A DNA stretch of 64,000 nucleotides from Chloracidobacterium sp. (GCA_016716365.1 JADJWM010000006.1:62001-126000), one strand, 5' to 3'; shown: positions 17,596-27,443, counted from the stretch's first letter. The notes: generated by a model from the letters alone, not told the origin. Translations and numbers: made by a program.

Positions 17596-18810
17596 ATGGA
17601 TTCCAAGATCGGACTATTGATCCAGCTTACCGGTGTGACGCTCATCGCGTTGCTGACAATCTGTCTTCAAAGATCGATGCGGTCGCTGGCGCTCAAATAC
17701 TGGACATATTCGTGGCTCAGCCTCTCGTTCTCATTGCTTTGCCTCCGGTCGGCGCTCGACTTTGAAAAGCAGGCCGATTCGCTCTATAGCCTATATTTCT
17801 TCGGGCAGTATCTGTTCGGTTTCATGCTGGTTGCCGGATGCCGGACCCTTTACGCCGATCGCGAACTGAAGAAGCTCTCAGAACTACTGATAATTCCCCT
17901 CGGCATTATCTCGATCGGCCTGCCGATGTATTCGAAGAACTTCGACGAGATGTACAACATCCACTGTCTCGTCCTCTCCGGCTTTTTCGCTTCCGCGTTT
18001 CTGGCATTGCGGCATTCCCATCTTCGAAGCTTCGGCTGGAAGGTAATGAATGTTGCCGTCATTCTCCTCGCGATCGACTTCTTCCTATTCTTCTCCATTT
18101 TCTCGGCAAACTATTTTGTCGAAATGCCGATCGGCATACTTCGCTATAATTCGATCGTCGATCTTGTGCTCGAAATAACACTCGGTTTCGGAATGGTAAT
18201 GGTCATTCTCGAAAAGCTTGTTTCCGACTACAAGAACGCGAACGAGAAGCTCGAGGCTGCACACGACCGCCTCGAAAAGCTGGTAAATACCGACCCGCTG
18301 ACCGCGGCCTTTAACCGCCACGCGTTCTATGGATTTGTCGGAAAAGGGGGCGGGAATGCCGAGACCGTTTCCGGCTGTGTCGGCTTTTTTGATATTGACG
18401 ACCTGAAAACCATCAATGACCAGTACGGGCACACGGCCGGTGATCAGGCGATCCGCGCGGTGGTTCACGCGATCCGCGAGATAATTAGGGCCGAGGACCT
18501 TATCTACCGTTGGGGCGGCGACGAGTTCTTCGTCATCATGGTCGGTATGGAGGCCGAAATGGCAGCCATCCGTATGCAGCGTCTAGAAACACTCCTGACC
18601 GCGATCAAGCTTGATAGTGCCCCCGAACCGATCAGCATTTGGGTCTCCAGCGGCTTTTGCGATTTTAAGGGCGTGAAGGCCCTGGAAAAGGCGATCGACA
18701 AGGCCGACGAGGAAATGTACCGACGAAAGGAAATGCGGAAGCGGGCCCGGCAGACACTTCCCTCGCCGGCGGCACGATTTACCGAAAGCCCGTCCCAGCT
18801 TCCTGCGTGA
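17596..18810 (+). CDS. Membrane-bound diguanylate cyclase (GGDEF protein)
   Basis: A 404-aa protein with about six to seven hydrophobic helices in residues 5-205, a short coiled linker (NEKLEAAHDRLEKLVNTDPL), then a GGDEF domain to the C-terminus. The active-site motif GGDEF is intact (about 305-309) and the RxxD inhibitory site is present as RAED five residues earlier, so it should make c-di-GMP from GTP and be feedback-inhibited. The N-terminal helices act as an input region of unknown ligand. It is the second GGDEF protein within 5 kb, with the HD-GYP/GGDEF hybrid. Confidence 0.9.
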   Translation: MDSKIGLLIQLTGVTLIALLTICLQRSMRSLALKYWTYSWLSLSFSLLCLRSALDFEKQADSLYSLYFFGQYLFGFMLVAGCRTLYADRELKKLSELLIIPLGIISIGLPMYSKNFDEMYNIHCLVLSGFFASAFLALRHSHLRSFGWKVMNVAVILLAIDFFLFFSIFSANYFVEMPIGILRYNSIVDLVLEITLGFGMVMVILEKLVSDYKNANEKLEAAHDRLEKLVNTDPLTAAFNRHAFYGFVGKGGGNAETVSGCVGFFDIDDLKTINDQYGHTAGDQAIRAVVHAIREIIRAEDLIYRWGGDEFFVIMVGMEAEMAAIRMQRLETLLTAIKLDSAPEPISIWVSSGFCDFKGVKALEKAIDKADEEMYRRKEMRKRARQTLPSPAARFTESPSQLPA

Positions 18811-18876
18811 TCGGCGGCGATCCGGCCTCCGAATATAGACGAAACGGGGCCGTGACCGATCTCGTTTCGGTTCCGG

Positions 18877-19542
18877 CTATAGATTCTCGTTAAAGAACCT
18901 GGTAACCAATGCCCAGGCGTCTTCAGCTGACGTCTTATCGTATACTTCGGGCCGTGTGTCATTGAAGAAGGCATGGTCCGCATCGTATTTCACCGACTGT
19001 ACGGGCAGATCGTACTTTGCGGCGGCATTCTCCAGATAAGCGACCTTTTCAGGATTTATCCATGCATCCCTGGTCCCCGAGATGAAGATCGTCGGGGTTC
19101 TAAGTTTCTTCAACACATCTTCGTCAGGGATATCTCCGTAAAAAGGTGCCGCGGCCCCAATGCCGCCCAGCTCGCACGCGGCTCGCAGGGCAAATGTACC
19201 GCCCATGCAGTAACCGGTGATCCCGACCTTGGCCGCGCCGTTTACTGCCCGAACTGCCTCGATCGTGTTCTTGATCGTATCAAGGCCGTCCTTGATCGAA
19301 AGCCCATGCATCATTTTCGAAGCCTCATCCGGATCTGCGGCCAATTTTCCGCGATATAGGTCCGGGGCGATCGCGGTGAATCCTTCGGCGGCATACCTGC
19401 CCGCAATATCTTTGATGTGGTCGTTCAGGCCCCACCATTCCTGTATCAGGATCACGGTTTTATCGCCGCCTTCGTCCGGCTTTGCAACATAAGCCGTCGT
19501 GGGGCCGTTCGCCGTTTGAATATCAAGTGTTTCCGTCCTCAT
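18877..19542 (-). CDS. Dienelactone hydrolase family protein
   Basis: A 221-aa alpha/beta hydrolase. The nucleophile elbow GYCMGG (Cys nucleophile) and the later DAWINP and DADHAFFND segments supply the Cys-Asp-His triad typical of the dienelactone hydrolase family. VILIQEWWGLNDHIKDIAGR near the N-terminus is another family hallmark. There is no signal peptide, so it is cytosolic. In heterotrophs such proteins often act on unknown lactones or esters rather than in chloroaromatic degradation; no aromatic pathway genes are nearby, so the substrate is open. Confidence 0.9.
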   Translation of the reverse strand: MRTETLDIQTANGPTTAYVAKPDEGGDKTVILIQEWWGLNDHIKDIAGRYAAEGFTAIAPDLYRGKLAADPDEASKMMHGLSIKDGLDTIKNTIEAVRAVNGAAKVGITGYCMGGTFALRAACELGGIGAAAPFYGDIPDEDVLKKLRTPTIFISGTRDAWINPEKVAYLENAAAKYDLPVQSVKYDADHAFFNDTRPEVYDKTSAEDAWALVTRFFNENL

Positions 19543-19721
19543 CTGTCTGAAACCTCCGTGGAAAGTTTCTTTTGATGATAAACGAAAGGCTCGAAAGGCC
19601 GAAAGCAGGCGCGGTCCGACGCGGTAAAAACTCTTGAGAATTTGTCCAGGTTCGTAAAGTCACCGGCGGAACAACGCGCGGGCGGACCTCCGTGGATCGC
19701 GGTCAGACCGTCGATAGCGTA

Positions 19722-21986
19722 CTAAAAGAACCGGATAGTGTAGCCAAACTTTATCCCGCGGCCGATCTCCGGCACAAGGTCCTTGATAAACGAAACGTGG
19801 TTACGGTACAGTTTGTCCGTCAGGTTATAGGCGTTGACCGAGAAAATGTGGGCCTGGTGCTGACCGCCGATGGTGTAGGAGCCAGCGACGTTGAATATCG
19901 CATACCCTTCGGTCGTCGTCTCAAGCGGGAAAACTCTGTTTTGGTCGGCGGCAAATATCGCCTCCGGACGAATGCTCAGTCCCTCGTAACGCAGATCGAG
20001 CCCGACACGGGCACGGAACGGCGGTATTCGGGGCAGGTCAACATCGCCGTCGGTAAGCCTTGCCCTAACATAGTCAACACCCGCAAAGGCTCCGACCCAT
20101 TCGTTAAATGTCATCTCCGTACTAAGCTCAACACCAGTATACGCTGCGTCTGCCTGGTCATATCGTGCGACAGGCAGGTCGTCTTCGATATCGGGCTCCC
20201 CGTCGCCATTCTGGTCCTGGTAGGCGAGAAAAACATAGTTCTTCAATCGGTAGTGAAATACGTCGCCGGTAAACCGGAAACGCTCCGATTGATGCCGCAG
20301 GATCAGGTCGATCCCATCGGACGTTTCAAGCGAAAGATCGTCGTTGCCTATCTCAAATGTCAGGTTCCCTATATGCGGGCCGTTGTTGTAAAGCTCTTCC
20401 AGCGCAGGGGCCCTGCTTGAATGAGAATAATTCGCGATAAAGGCCCCGCCGGTCCACAACGGGACGTTGATCCCGGCTCCACCCGAGAAGGCCGTAAAAC
20501 TTCTGCGCGCAAGGGAAGGATCGTCCGGACGGTAACGATTATTCTCGATGCGGCCACCAAACTGCAGTTTTAGGAATTCGAGATCCACTTCTTGAAGCGT
20601 GAACGCCGAAAACGATGTGTGTTTGACCTCACCGTTGATCAGCTGTTCTTCGCCTTCAACAAGATAATTGCGGTTTAGGCCTTCAAAACCGAATCGCCCC
20701 GTTAACCGGCCGTATTTTTGCTGTTCGAAAAGGGCCCGGTAGGAAAAGACTTTATTGTCAAAGACCGTGCCGACCTCGGTCTCGTCGTGCTCGAGGTCGA
20801 TCTCCAGCTCTTTGTGTCGATAGTTTGTCTGGTCGATGCTGTACTGGATCCCCCTCAAGAAGCCGCCGTTCAGGTCGCGAAAGCCGCCCGCGACGCGGAA
20901 ATTATATCTTCGGGAGCGAATATCGACATCGACCTCTCCGTGCTCCTCTTCCCCTCCCCCGAGCAGTTCTTCTTCATCTTCGTGATGGTGGTGAAATTCG
21001 CCGGCGAAGGGAATTCCAAAACGCCGCACGTCGGCGATAAATGTAGCCCCGAGCCACGCTTTCGGGCCGTAGTAACCGCCGCCGAATGACCCATTGTTCG
21101 AACGCGAAGCCGAATTCGGGATCCGGCCGATCGGCGTGCTGTAATCGCCGGTCCGCTGGGCACCGACGTTTCCGCGAACCAGCCAGTTCTTGAATCCGTA
21201 GTCGATGCCGCCGGCAAATCCGGCCTGCTTGTCGGCCGTTCCGGCGGTCCCCGTAAAAAACCCTCGCAGGCCCGGATGGGCCTCGGTTTCGTGATGGTTA
21301 ATGACGTTGACCACGCCGCCTATCGCGTTGCTTCCGAAGAGGAGAGTGGCCGGGCCTTTCAGAACCTCGATGCGCTCGGCCGTAAGTGGATCGACCGGCT
21401 CGCCGTGATCGCCCGATTGGGACCCGAGCGATCCGGTCCGGATGCCGTCCTGCATCACCAGGACCCTGTCGCCGTCGAACCCGCGAATCACCGGCCGCGC
21501 ACTTCCGGGCCCGAAGCTTCGTTTCGCGACCCCCGGTTCCCCGTCCAACACTTCGCCTATCGAGGTCGAGGCCCGCTCCGAAATGCGGGTCGAACCTACC
21601 GCGGTCACCGATTGGAACGAATCGAAGACCGACTGTTCTGTCCCAGAGGCGGTCACTGTTACCTCTTCACGCAATGCCGCAATGTTGAGCGCAAAATCAA
21701 CGACGACGTCGGCACCCGCGGGTACGTCCACGGGCTTCGTCGCGTCGGCAAAGCCTTCAAGGTGAACAAGAAGCGTTTGACGCCCGGCCGGCACGTTCAG
21801 GATCTCGAAATTGCCGTTTTCGTCGGTCCGGGTCGTTTGACGCGTCTGCACCACGGTGACCGACGCATCATGAAGGGGCAGTCCGTCACCGTATGTTACC
21901 TTGCCGGAAATTTTTCCCTGACCAAGCCCGGAGATCGCAAAAATGAAAAGAAACGAACAGATCCAGATGATTCTCATACGCAGCAA
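19722..21986 (-). CDS. TonB-dependent receptor, ZnuD-like (putative zinc uptake)
   Basis: A 754-aa outer-membrane receptor with a signal peptide (about 1-22), an N-terminal carboxypeptidase-regulatory-like beta-sandwich (GKISGKVTYGDGLPLHDASVTV), a plug domain (IRGFDGDRVLVMQDGIRTG) and a 22-strand barrel ending in FF. At residues about 330-355 an extracellular loop is extremely rich in His, Asp and Glu (HHHHEDEEE, then EEEHGEVDVD). The SRAPALEELYNNGPHIGN and NHVSFIKDLVPEIGRG segments match the ZnuD-type zinc receptors. Zinc is therefore the best guess for the cargo. No Zur box was identified in the 127-nt region upstream. Confidence 0.88.
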   Translation of the reverse strand: MLRMRIIWICSFLFIFAISGLGQGKISGKVTYGDGLPLHDASVTVVQTRQTTRTDENGNFEILNVPAGRQTLLVHLEGFADATKPVDVPAGADVVVDFALNIAALREEVTVTASGTEQSVFDSFQSVTAVGSTRISERASTSIGEVLDGEPGVAKRSFGPGSARPVIRGFDGDRVLVMQDGIRTGSLGSQSGDHGEPVDPLTAERIEVLKGPATLLFGSNAIGGVVNVINHHETEAHPGLRGFFTGTAGTADKQAGFAGGIDYGFKNWLVRGNVGAQRTGDYSTPIGRIPNSASRSNNGSFGGGYYGPKAWLGATFIADVRRFGIPFAGEFHHHHEDEEELLGGGEEEHGEVDVDIRSRRYNFRVAGGFRDLNGGFLRGIQYSIDQTNYRHKELEIDLEHDETEVGTVFDNKVFSYRALFEQQKYGRLTGRFGFEGLNRNYLVEGEEQLINGEVKHTSFSAFTLQEVDLEFLKLQFGGRIENNRYRPDDPSLARRSFTAFSGGAGINVPLWTGGAFIANYSHSSRAPALEELYNNGPHIGNLTFEIGNDDLSLETSDGIDLILRHQSERFRFTGDVFHYRLKNYVFLAYQDQNGDGEPDIEDDLPVARYDQADAAYTGVELSTEMTFNEWVGAFAGVDYVRARLTDGDVDLPRIPPFRARVGLDLRYEGLSIRPEAIFAADQNRVFPLETTTEGYAIFNVAGSYTIGGQHQAHIFSVNAYNLTDKLYRNHVSFIKDLVPEIGRGIKFGYTIRFF

Positions 21987-22113
21987 AAAAGTTCAGCTTG
22001 AAATTTACAGCAAGCGCCTACTTTAATGATAGCCGCGGGATCCTCGCGGAACTGATTTTTCAATGAACGGCAGGATTTAAGCGTTGACCGGCGAGAACGC
22101 CGGATGAATGGAT

Positions 22114-22893
22114 CTACAGTCTCAGCAGCCGCGAACGAAGTATCTTGGATTGAAGCCGGCTTGACGCTACTTCCTGGCCGTTCGTCAGTGCAACATTGTA
22201 TGTGCCGCCGGGCAACGGGGAGATGTGAGAGACCGAATCGATATTTACGATGGCTCCGCGCGAAAGCCGGATGAACCGCGACGGGTCAAGCCGTTCTTCA
22301 AGGTCTTTCAGACGAAAGTTGAACTCAAATCGCCGTCCATCCTGAGTTGTCAGCTTAAGCAATTCACCGTCCGCTACGATCGAAGCGATCTCCTCCACGT
22401 TGATGAGGTAAAACTCGTCTCTCTTCTTCACCGGGATCCTCTGGAGAAACTCCGACCGGCCTAATTCTTCGTATGCCGATGCGGCATCATTGAGCCTGCG
22501 GGTTTCGCCTGCCCGCCAATCCGGATGGCCCAATCGTTCGGCCGCACGCTCCAGTGTCATCGCCAGCCGGCCCGCTTCTACGGGCTTGAGAAGATAATCG
22601 ATCGCGTTCATTTCAAAGGCCTGTACCGCGTACTGGTCGAACGCGGTGACAAATGCGACCAAGGGGACATCGGCGGCTTCTAATTCCCGGACCACCTCGA
22701 AACCTGTAAGCACCGGCATCTGAAGGTCGAGAAGAGCAAGATCCGGTCTAAGGGCATGGAGCATCTCGACGGCCTCGGCTCCGTTCTCGGCCTCGCCCAC
22801 GAGTTCGGCATCGGGAAAGGTACGCAGCAACCCCTTTAGGTAAGAGCGCGCGGGCCGCTCATCGTCAGCTATCAGGATCCGCAATTTTGCCAT
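22114..22893 (-). CDS. LytTR-type response regulator
   Basis: A 259-aa two-component regulator. Residues 1-120 are a receiver domain with acidic pair D10-D11, phosphorylated Asp 56 (LLDLQMP) and Lys in LLKPV. Residues about 150-259 are a LytTR DNA-binding domain (FYLINVEEIASIVADGELLKL, FIRLSRGAIVNIDSV). It follows the sensor kinase by 2 nt in the same direction, so they form one operon of the LytS/LytR or YpdA/YpdB kind, which respond to envelope or metabolite signals. The target is unknown. Confidence 0.93.
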   Translation of the reverse strand: MAKLRILIADDERPARSYLKGLLRTFPDAELVGEAENGAEAVEMLHALRPDLALLDLQMPVLTGFEVVRELEAADVPLVAFVTAFDQYAVQAFEMNAIDYLLKPVEAGRLAMTLERAAERLGHPDWRAGETRRLNDAASAYEELGRSEFLQRIPVKKRDEFYLINVEEIASIVADGELLKLTTQDGRRFEFNFRLKDLEERLDPSRFIRLSRGAIVNIDSVSHISPLPGGTYNVALTNGQEVASSRLQSKILRSRLLRL

Positions 22894-22895
22894 AT

Positions 22896-24785
22896 TCAGC
22901 CGCTGAATCGGGTAAATTCGGCCTTCGTCGACGAGACTGGAAACACGACCTTGGCCAGGGTCATCCCGTCTTTCCCTTTTTCGAGCGACAGCTTTGCCCG
23001 CCCGCCGAAATGCGACCGCAGTCTTTCCGAGACATTCTTCAGCCCCACCCCGCCCTTTCTTCCGTTTTCGGTATCACGATCGGAGGCACCGGTGTCGGCA
23101 ACGCAAAGTTCGGCGAAACTTCCGCCGTCAAGGTTTCTCAACTTCGCCGAGATCATCACGCATCCGCCGGCCTTATTTTCTGAGATGCCATGCTTGATCG
23201 CATTCTCGACCAGCGGCTGCAGTATCAGCGAAGGGATCACGAGACCGCTGAGCTCTTCAGGCACATCGAATTCGACCGTCAGCCGCTCTTCGAATCGGGC
23301 CCGTTCGATGTCAAGATAGCTCTCAAGCAGACGGATCTCATCGGCAAGGGTGCAGAACTCCGACGAATTGCTGAGGACGCTCCGCAGAAGCTTCGTAAGA
23401 TGCAACAGCGTCGCAAACGCCTTGTCGGGCGATGCCTGGATCAGATAGCCGATCGTAGTAAGGGCGTTAAAGAGAAAATGCGGATTTATCTGAGCTCGGA
23501 GTGCGGAAAGCTGTGCCTCCGTCGCGAGTTTCGAGAATTCCTGCTCGCGGAACTCACGCTCGCAACGTTCATGCATCACGCGGGCGGCGTCGATCCGCCG
23601 GGCCGTTACCAGGGCTACCGCAGCCAGCATCGTCTGCTCGTCCGAAAGCAGTTTCCTGCCCCCGCCCAGTTGTGTTAGTTCGAGTTCGAATGCAGGCAGG
23701 TCCGACGTCGGGATGGTAAACCGCACGCCTTCCCGTGTCACCTCGACCGCATCGGCCGCAGCCACCGGCCCCGGAACATCGATCTCGCGATATGTGTATC
23801 TCTCCGCCGTCAGCACTTCCGTCAACCTTCTGCCAACCGTGTTCAGGACCTCGTCGATCGTCTCGCACCGCTCGATCGAATCGGCGATCGACGCCTGCAG
23901 TTTCGAATAATCCGGCCGCTTCAACACGACGCTGTCTACGAACCAAACCGCCAGGCGGTGGACCGACGGATAGATCAGCGCCGTCGCGATCCACAGCGTA
24001 ATTATCAGGCTGATCGCTTGGACGTCGTTTCGGTCGTGGGTCTCGTGGAAGCGAAGCAGCGGCGCCGCTACCAGGATGTAAAGGCCGAAGGCGACCAGCG
24101 AGATCAGCAGAAGGGATATAGACCTCTTAAGAAAGAGATCCGCGAATGCGAAACGGTAATTCTGATAAAGGATCGCAAGGGCAAGCGGGAGCGACGATTG
24201 ATGTGCCACCAACTCAACGATGAAAGAGTTCTCCGAACTCCCGCTGCTCAAGTGAAAGCCGGAAACCGCGAATATCAACAACGCCGACGCCCAAATGGTC
24301 TTGCTTTCGAGCTTTTGCCGGGCTCCGAGAATTAGAAGTCCCGCGGTGATCACAAGGGAGCCAAACATCAGCGTCTGCATCGCGATCGGTGACGGCGCCG
24401 GAGAGCCGGAAAACGCTGCGGAAAAATGAAGCACCGAAGCGAAGACGCTCAGGGCGTATGCCGCCGCGGTGATCCAGTTCAAGCTTCGTCCCCCCGCCCG
24501 AACCGAATGGACGACGACCGAAGGAAGAAAGCCGAGGGCCGAATAGGCCGCTGCCGACACGAACGGCCACTGCCCGGACGGCCCGAAATCCTTGTTTACG
24601 AAGACGAACAGCTCTCCGATGTTCCAGATAAGCCCGAGTGAACCGGTCAGAAGCAGGAGAAGGTTAACGCCTCCTGACGACCGGTCTCGGTGTCGGAAGA
24701 GCATCAGCGCCAACAGGACATACAGCGCTATGCCGACCGTGAACCCGACCATATTCACCAGCAAAGCAGCATTCAGCGCGTCCAT
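22896..24785 (-). CDS. LytS-type sensor histidine kinase with multi-helix membrane domain
   Basis: A 629-aa membrane kinase. Residues 5-290 hold about eight transmembrane helices, followed by a GAF-like segment. The HisKA_2/LytS kinase core contains QINPHFLFNAL, with the phosphorylated His at about residue 436, and an ATPase domain with PLVENAIKHG and GGVGLKNVSERL. It pairs with the LytTR regulator whose gene begins 2 nt after its stop. The ligand sensed by the membrane domain cannot be read from sequence. The gene diverges from a SixA-like phosphatase. Confidence 0.92.
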   Translation of the reverse strand: MDALNAALLVNMVGFTVGIALYVLLALMLFRHRDRSSGGVNLLLLLTGSLGLIWNIGELFVFVNKDFGPSGQWPFVSAAAYSALGFLPSVVVHSVRAGGRSLNWITAAAYALSVFASVLHFSAAFSGSPAPSPIAMQTLMFGSLVITAGLLILGARQKLESKTIWASALLIFAVSGFHLSSGSSENSFIVELVAHQSSLPLALAILYQNYRFAFADLFLKRSISLLLISLVAFGLYILVAAPLLRFHETHDRNDVQAISLIITLWIATALIYPSVHRLAVWFVDSVVLKRPDYSKLQASIADSIERCETIDEVLNTVGRRLTEVLTAERYTYREIDVPGPVAAADAVEVTREGVRFTIPTSDLPAFELELTQLGGGRKLLSDEQTMLAAVALVTARRIDAARVMHERCEREFREQEFSKLATEAQLSALRAQINPHFLFNALTTIGYLIQASPDKAFATLLHLTKLLRSVLSNSSEFCTLADEIRLLESYLDIERARFEERLTVEFDVPEELSGLVIPSLILQPLVENAIKHGISENKAGGCVMISAKLRNLDGGSFAELCVADTGASDRDTENGRKGGVGLKNVSERLRSHFGGRAKLSLEKGKDGMTLAKVVFPVSSTKAEFTRFSG

Positions 24786-24912
24786 AGAATCAACATCGTA
24801 CGTTCCTACTCATTTTAGATGCAAATTGATCTTAACAGATGAATGTTTTGACAAAACTAACGGGCAGAAACGAGAATTGAGGGCATACGCGATTCTTCTG
24901 AGATCAAGGCAG

Positions 24913-25413
24913 ATGAAAGTCCTATACATCCTGCGCCATGCCAAATCGAGCTGGGACGATGCCTTGCTGGCTGACTTTGATCGGCCCTTGAACCGCCGCG
25001 GGCAGGAAGCGGCTCCCTTCATGGGTTCGTTCATGGCCGAAAATAGCTACCGGCCTGAGTTGATCGTCAGTTCGCCCGCAAAAAGGGCCGCTCAGACCGC
25101 CGAACATGTTCGTCAGGCCCTCGATCCACGGATCCCGCTCGAATTCGACGAGCAGATCTACGAAGCAAGCCCGGGAAGGCTGCTGTCTTTGATCACTGAA
25201 CTTCCCGACCGATACAGTTCGGCCCTGATCGTCGGCCACAATCCCGGAATCGAGGGCCTGATCTACGCCCTCACCGGCGAGGGGGTCAGAATGCCGACCG
25301 CGGCCTTGGCCGGGATCGAATTCGACGTCGATCGGTGGCAGGACGCGGGAGGTGCCGCCGGACGGCTTGCATTCGTATTTCGGCCCAAAGAACTCGCGGG
25401 CGATAAAGGGTAG
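24913..25413 (+). CDS. sixA: SixA-like phosphohistidine phosphatase (histidine phosphatase family)
   Basis: A 166-aa branch-1 histidine phosphatase. The start at 24913 (MKVLYILRHAKSSWDD) puts the catalytic RHAKS motif at residues 8-12, as in SixA, with an AAGG-type ribosome site just upstream; the open frame extends further 5' but that part is antisense to the kinase gene. SSPAKRAAQTAEH and the second His in GHNPGIEGL complete the active site. SixA removes phosphate from histidine phosphotransfer domains or PTS proteins; here it lies between two two-component systems, but a direct link is only a guess. Confidence 0.88.
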   Translation: MKVLYILRHAKSSWDDALLADFDRPLNRRGQEAAPFMGSFMAENSYRPELIVSSPAKRAAQTAEHVRQALDPRIPLEFDEQIYEASPGRLLSLITELPDRYSSALIVGHNPGIEGLIYALTGEGVRMPTAALAGIEFDVDRWQDAGGAAGRLAFVFRPKELAGDKG

Positions 25414-25545
25414 TCTGCGGGTCGCCGCCGCGTCGAAATAATTAACATTCCCGTAACACGGATGTCATATTCGGTTAAGCTCGTCGGCATAGACTAACGC
25501 AGATTCACCGCGAATCGCATGAAAGATCCGTCCTGAGACCGCACT

Positions 25546-26232
25546 ATGCTTCAAAACATTCTCATCGTCGAAGATGATGCCGATATTGCGGAAAGCCTTC
25601 ATTACAATTTCAAACGCGAAGGATTCAGATCGACGATCGCCGAATCCGGCGAAAAGGGCCTTCGGATCGCCCTCGACGAGAAGTCCACGCCGTCGCTTAT
25701 CATCCTAGACCTTATGCTTCCCGGGATGAGCGGAATGGAGGTTTGTCGCAGGCTCCGCCGGGAACAGCTGACCGAAAAGACGCCGATCATCATCCTAACG
25801 GCGAGGGCCGCCGAGTCGGACAAGATCGTCGGCCTGGACTCAGGGGCCGACGACTATATCGTCAAGCCGTTTTCGGTAAAAGAGGTGATCGCGCGGGTCC
25901 GTGCCGTGCTACGGCGGTCCGACAAGGAAGCCGCCCCGAAGTATGAGGACCAGGGTCTGCTGGTCGATTTTGAGGATATGAGGGTCCGATGCGGCGATGA
26001 TGATGTCCGCCTTACCCGAAAGGAATTTGCCCTGCTAGAACATCTGATCCGGAACATGGGCCGTGTGGCGACCCGCCAGCAGCTGCTCGATAACGTCTGG
26101 GGATACAGCTATTTCGGCGATTCCCGAACGCTCGACGTTCATATCCGCCGCCTTCGTCAAAAGATGGGAGAATGCTCGAACCGCATCGAAACGGTCGTCG
26201 GCGTCGGTTATCGTTTCACCGGCCCGATCTAA
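25546..26232 (+). CDS. PhoB-like response regulator (OmpR family)
   Basis: A 228-aa regulator: receiver domain (about 1-125) with the phosphorylated Asp at about 55 (IILDLMLPGM) and the conserved T/K pair (LTARA, VKPF), then an OmpR/PhoB winged-helix DNA-binding domain (LTRKEFALLEHLI, RTLDVHIRRLRQKMG, VVGVGYRF). It is followed after 21 nt by its histidine kinase. The PhoB/PhoR assignment rests on this gene order and domain resemblance; no pst or phoU genes are in view, so phosphate control is plausible but unproven. Confidence 0.92.
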   Translation: MLQNILIVEDDADIAESLHYNFKREGFRSTIAESGEKGLRIALDEKSTPSLIILDLMLPGMSGMEVCRRLRREQLTEKTPIIILTARAAESDKIVGLDSGADDYIVKPFSVKEVIARVRAVLRRSDKEAAPKYEDQGLLVDFEDMRVRCGDDDVRLTRKEFALLEHLIRNMGRVATRQQLLDNVWGYSYFGDSRTLDVHIRRLRQKMGECSNRIETVVGVGYRFTGPI

Positions 26233-26253
26233 AAAGGTTAAACTCCACTTAAG

Positions 26254-27297
26254 ATGCATCCTGTACGCGAGCAGTCCGCGATCGAGATCTTGCAGCAGAT
26301 CCTTGAGGCAAACCGTGAAAGCGCGGTTGTCGTCGACCGGAACCGCCGGATCTTGGCAGCGAACCGTGCGGCTGATTCCGCGTTTTGGAGACAGGGCGGT
26401 TCGATGAGGGGCCGGCTATTGAGTGAGGCGATCCGCGACCTGCCTCTTCATGAGGCTTTCGGGCGGGCCCTCGATCTCGGGCTGCCGGCCGACGTGAAGA
26501 TGGAATTCATCGGCGGCGGACGCCGTAATTACGATATACACGTCGCCCCGATGAAGCTTGAGGGGTCAAATTGTGCGATCGGCGTGTTTTACGACGTCAC
26601 GCAGGTCGAACGGCTTGAGATGATCCGGCAGGAATTCCTCTCGAATATCTCGCACGAGCTACGCACGCCGCTCACCTCGATAATGGCATTCGTCGAAACC
26701 CTCGAGGACGGAGCGATCGACGACCCAGAAAATAACCGCCGCTTCCTTGCCACCATTCGCCGCAATGCCGAGCGCATGCACGAGATGATCTCGGACATTC
26801 TCGAGCTATCTTTTATCGAGTCCGGAAAGATCTCGATCGACACCAAATCGGTAAGGCTCAAGAACCTTGTCGATGAGGTATTCACTTCCCTTTCGACGAA
26901 AGCGGCCGCCCGCGAGGTGAAGCTGAGCAACCAAATACCGGCCGAAGCCAGGGCCCTCGCCGATCCGGTCCGGCTTGAGCAGATCTTGACGAACCTTATC
27001 GACAATGCGATCAAATTCAACCGTACCGGCGGAACTGTCTCGGTCATGTCGGTCGAGAGCGGGCCTAAAACAACGATAAAGGTCAGCGACACGGGCGAGG
27101 GTATCCTTCCGGACCATCTGCCGCGTGTCTTCGAGCGATTCTACCGCGCCGATCGCGGCCGCACGCGTGAGGTCGGCGGGACCGGGCTCGGGCTGGCGAT
27201 CGTTAAGCACCTCGTCCGGCTCCACGGAGGCGACGTGTCAGTCGACTCAACGCCGGGCGAGGGCTCGGTCTTCACTATAGAACTCCCCAACGGCTAA
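26254..27297 (+). CDS. PhoR-like sensor histidine kinase without membrane helices
   Basis: A 347-aa kinase. A PAS domain (about 10-115) is followed by HisKA with NISHELRTPLTS (His at about 133) and HATPase_c with IDNAIKFN, VSDTGEGI and GGTGLGLAIVKHLV. It partners the PhoB-like regulator just upstream. Unlike E. coli PhoR it has no hydrophobic N-terminal helices, so it should be cytosolic and sense an internal signal or a membrane protein through its PAS domain. Start ATG 26254 directly follows the regulator, in one operon. Confidence 0.9.
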   Translation: MHPVREQSAIEILQQILEANRESAVVVDRNRRILAANRAADSAFWRQGGSMRGRLLSEAIRDLPLHEAFGRALDLGLPADVKMEFIGGGRRNYDIHVAPMKLEGSNCAIGVFYDVTQVERLEMIRQEFLSNISHELRTPLTSIMAFVETLEDGAIDDPENNRRFLATIRRNAERMHEMISDILELSFIESGKISIDTKSVRLKNLVDEVFTSLSTKAAAREVKLSNQIPAEARALADPVRLEQILTNLIDNAIKFNRTGGTVSVMSVESGPKTTIKVSDTGEGILPDHLPRVFERFYRADRGRTREVGGTGLGLAIVKHLVRLHGGDVSVDSTPGEGSVFTIELPNG

Positions 27298-27343
27298 GCC
27301 GCATGCCGGAATAGTTTTTCTTCCTTTCGAAGCTGATAAGTGC

Positions 27344-27349
27344 TATAAT
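27344..27349 (+). promoter_or_regulatory. Extended -10 promoter element before the CarD-type regulator
   Basis: TGCTATAAT (-10 hexamer 27344-27349) is a perfect TATAAT with the extended TGn motif. It lies about 95 nt upstream of the CarD-type start, implying a leader of roughly 85-90 nt. No good -35 is seen, as is usual for extended -10 promoters. Confidence 0.55.
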
Positions 27350-27443
27350 TAGGTATTATTGAAGTTCAAGAATAGTCCTCGAACAGCCGTTATAGGCCTC
27401 GATCCACCACCTATTTGCTTCGGTTCTTTATGGAGATCATTCA

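Noticed and set aside
22033..22049. Palindromic CCGCG...CGCGG upstream of the TonB receptor as a Zur box
   Set aside because: It is GC-rich and short, unlike the AT-rich Zur/Fur operators, and does not overlap a recognisable promoter.
25455..25490. Possible Pho box (TGTCATATT) before the PhoB-like gene
   Set aside because: Only one half resembles the consensus and the second direct repeat is poor; reporting it would over-interpret the PhoB/PhoR naming.
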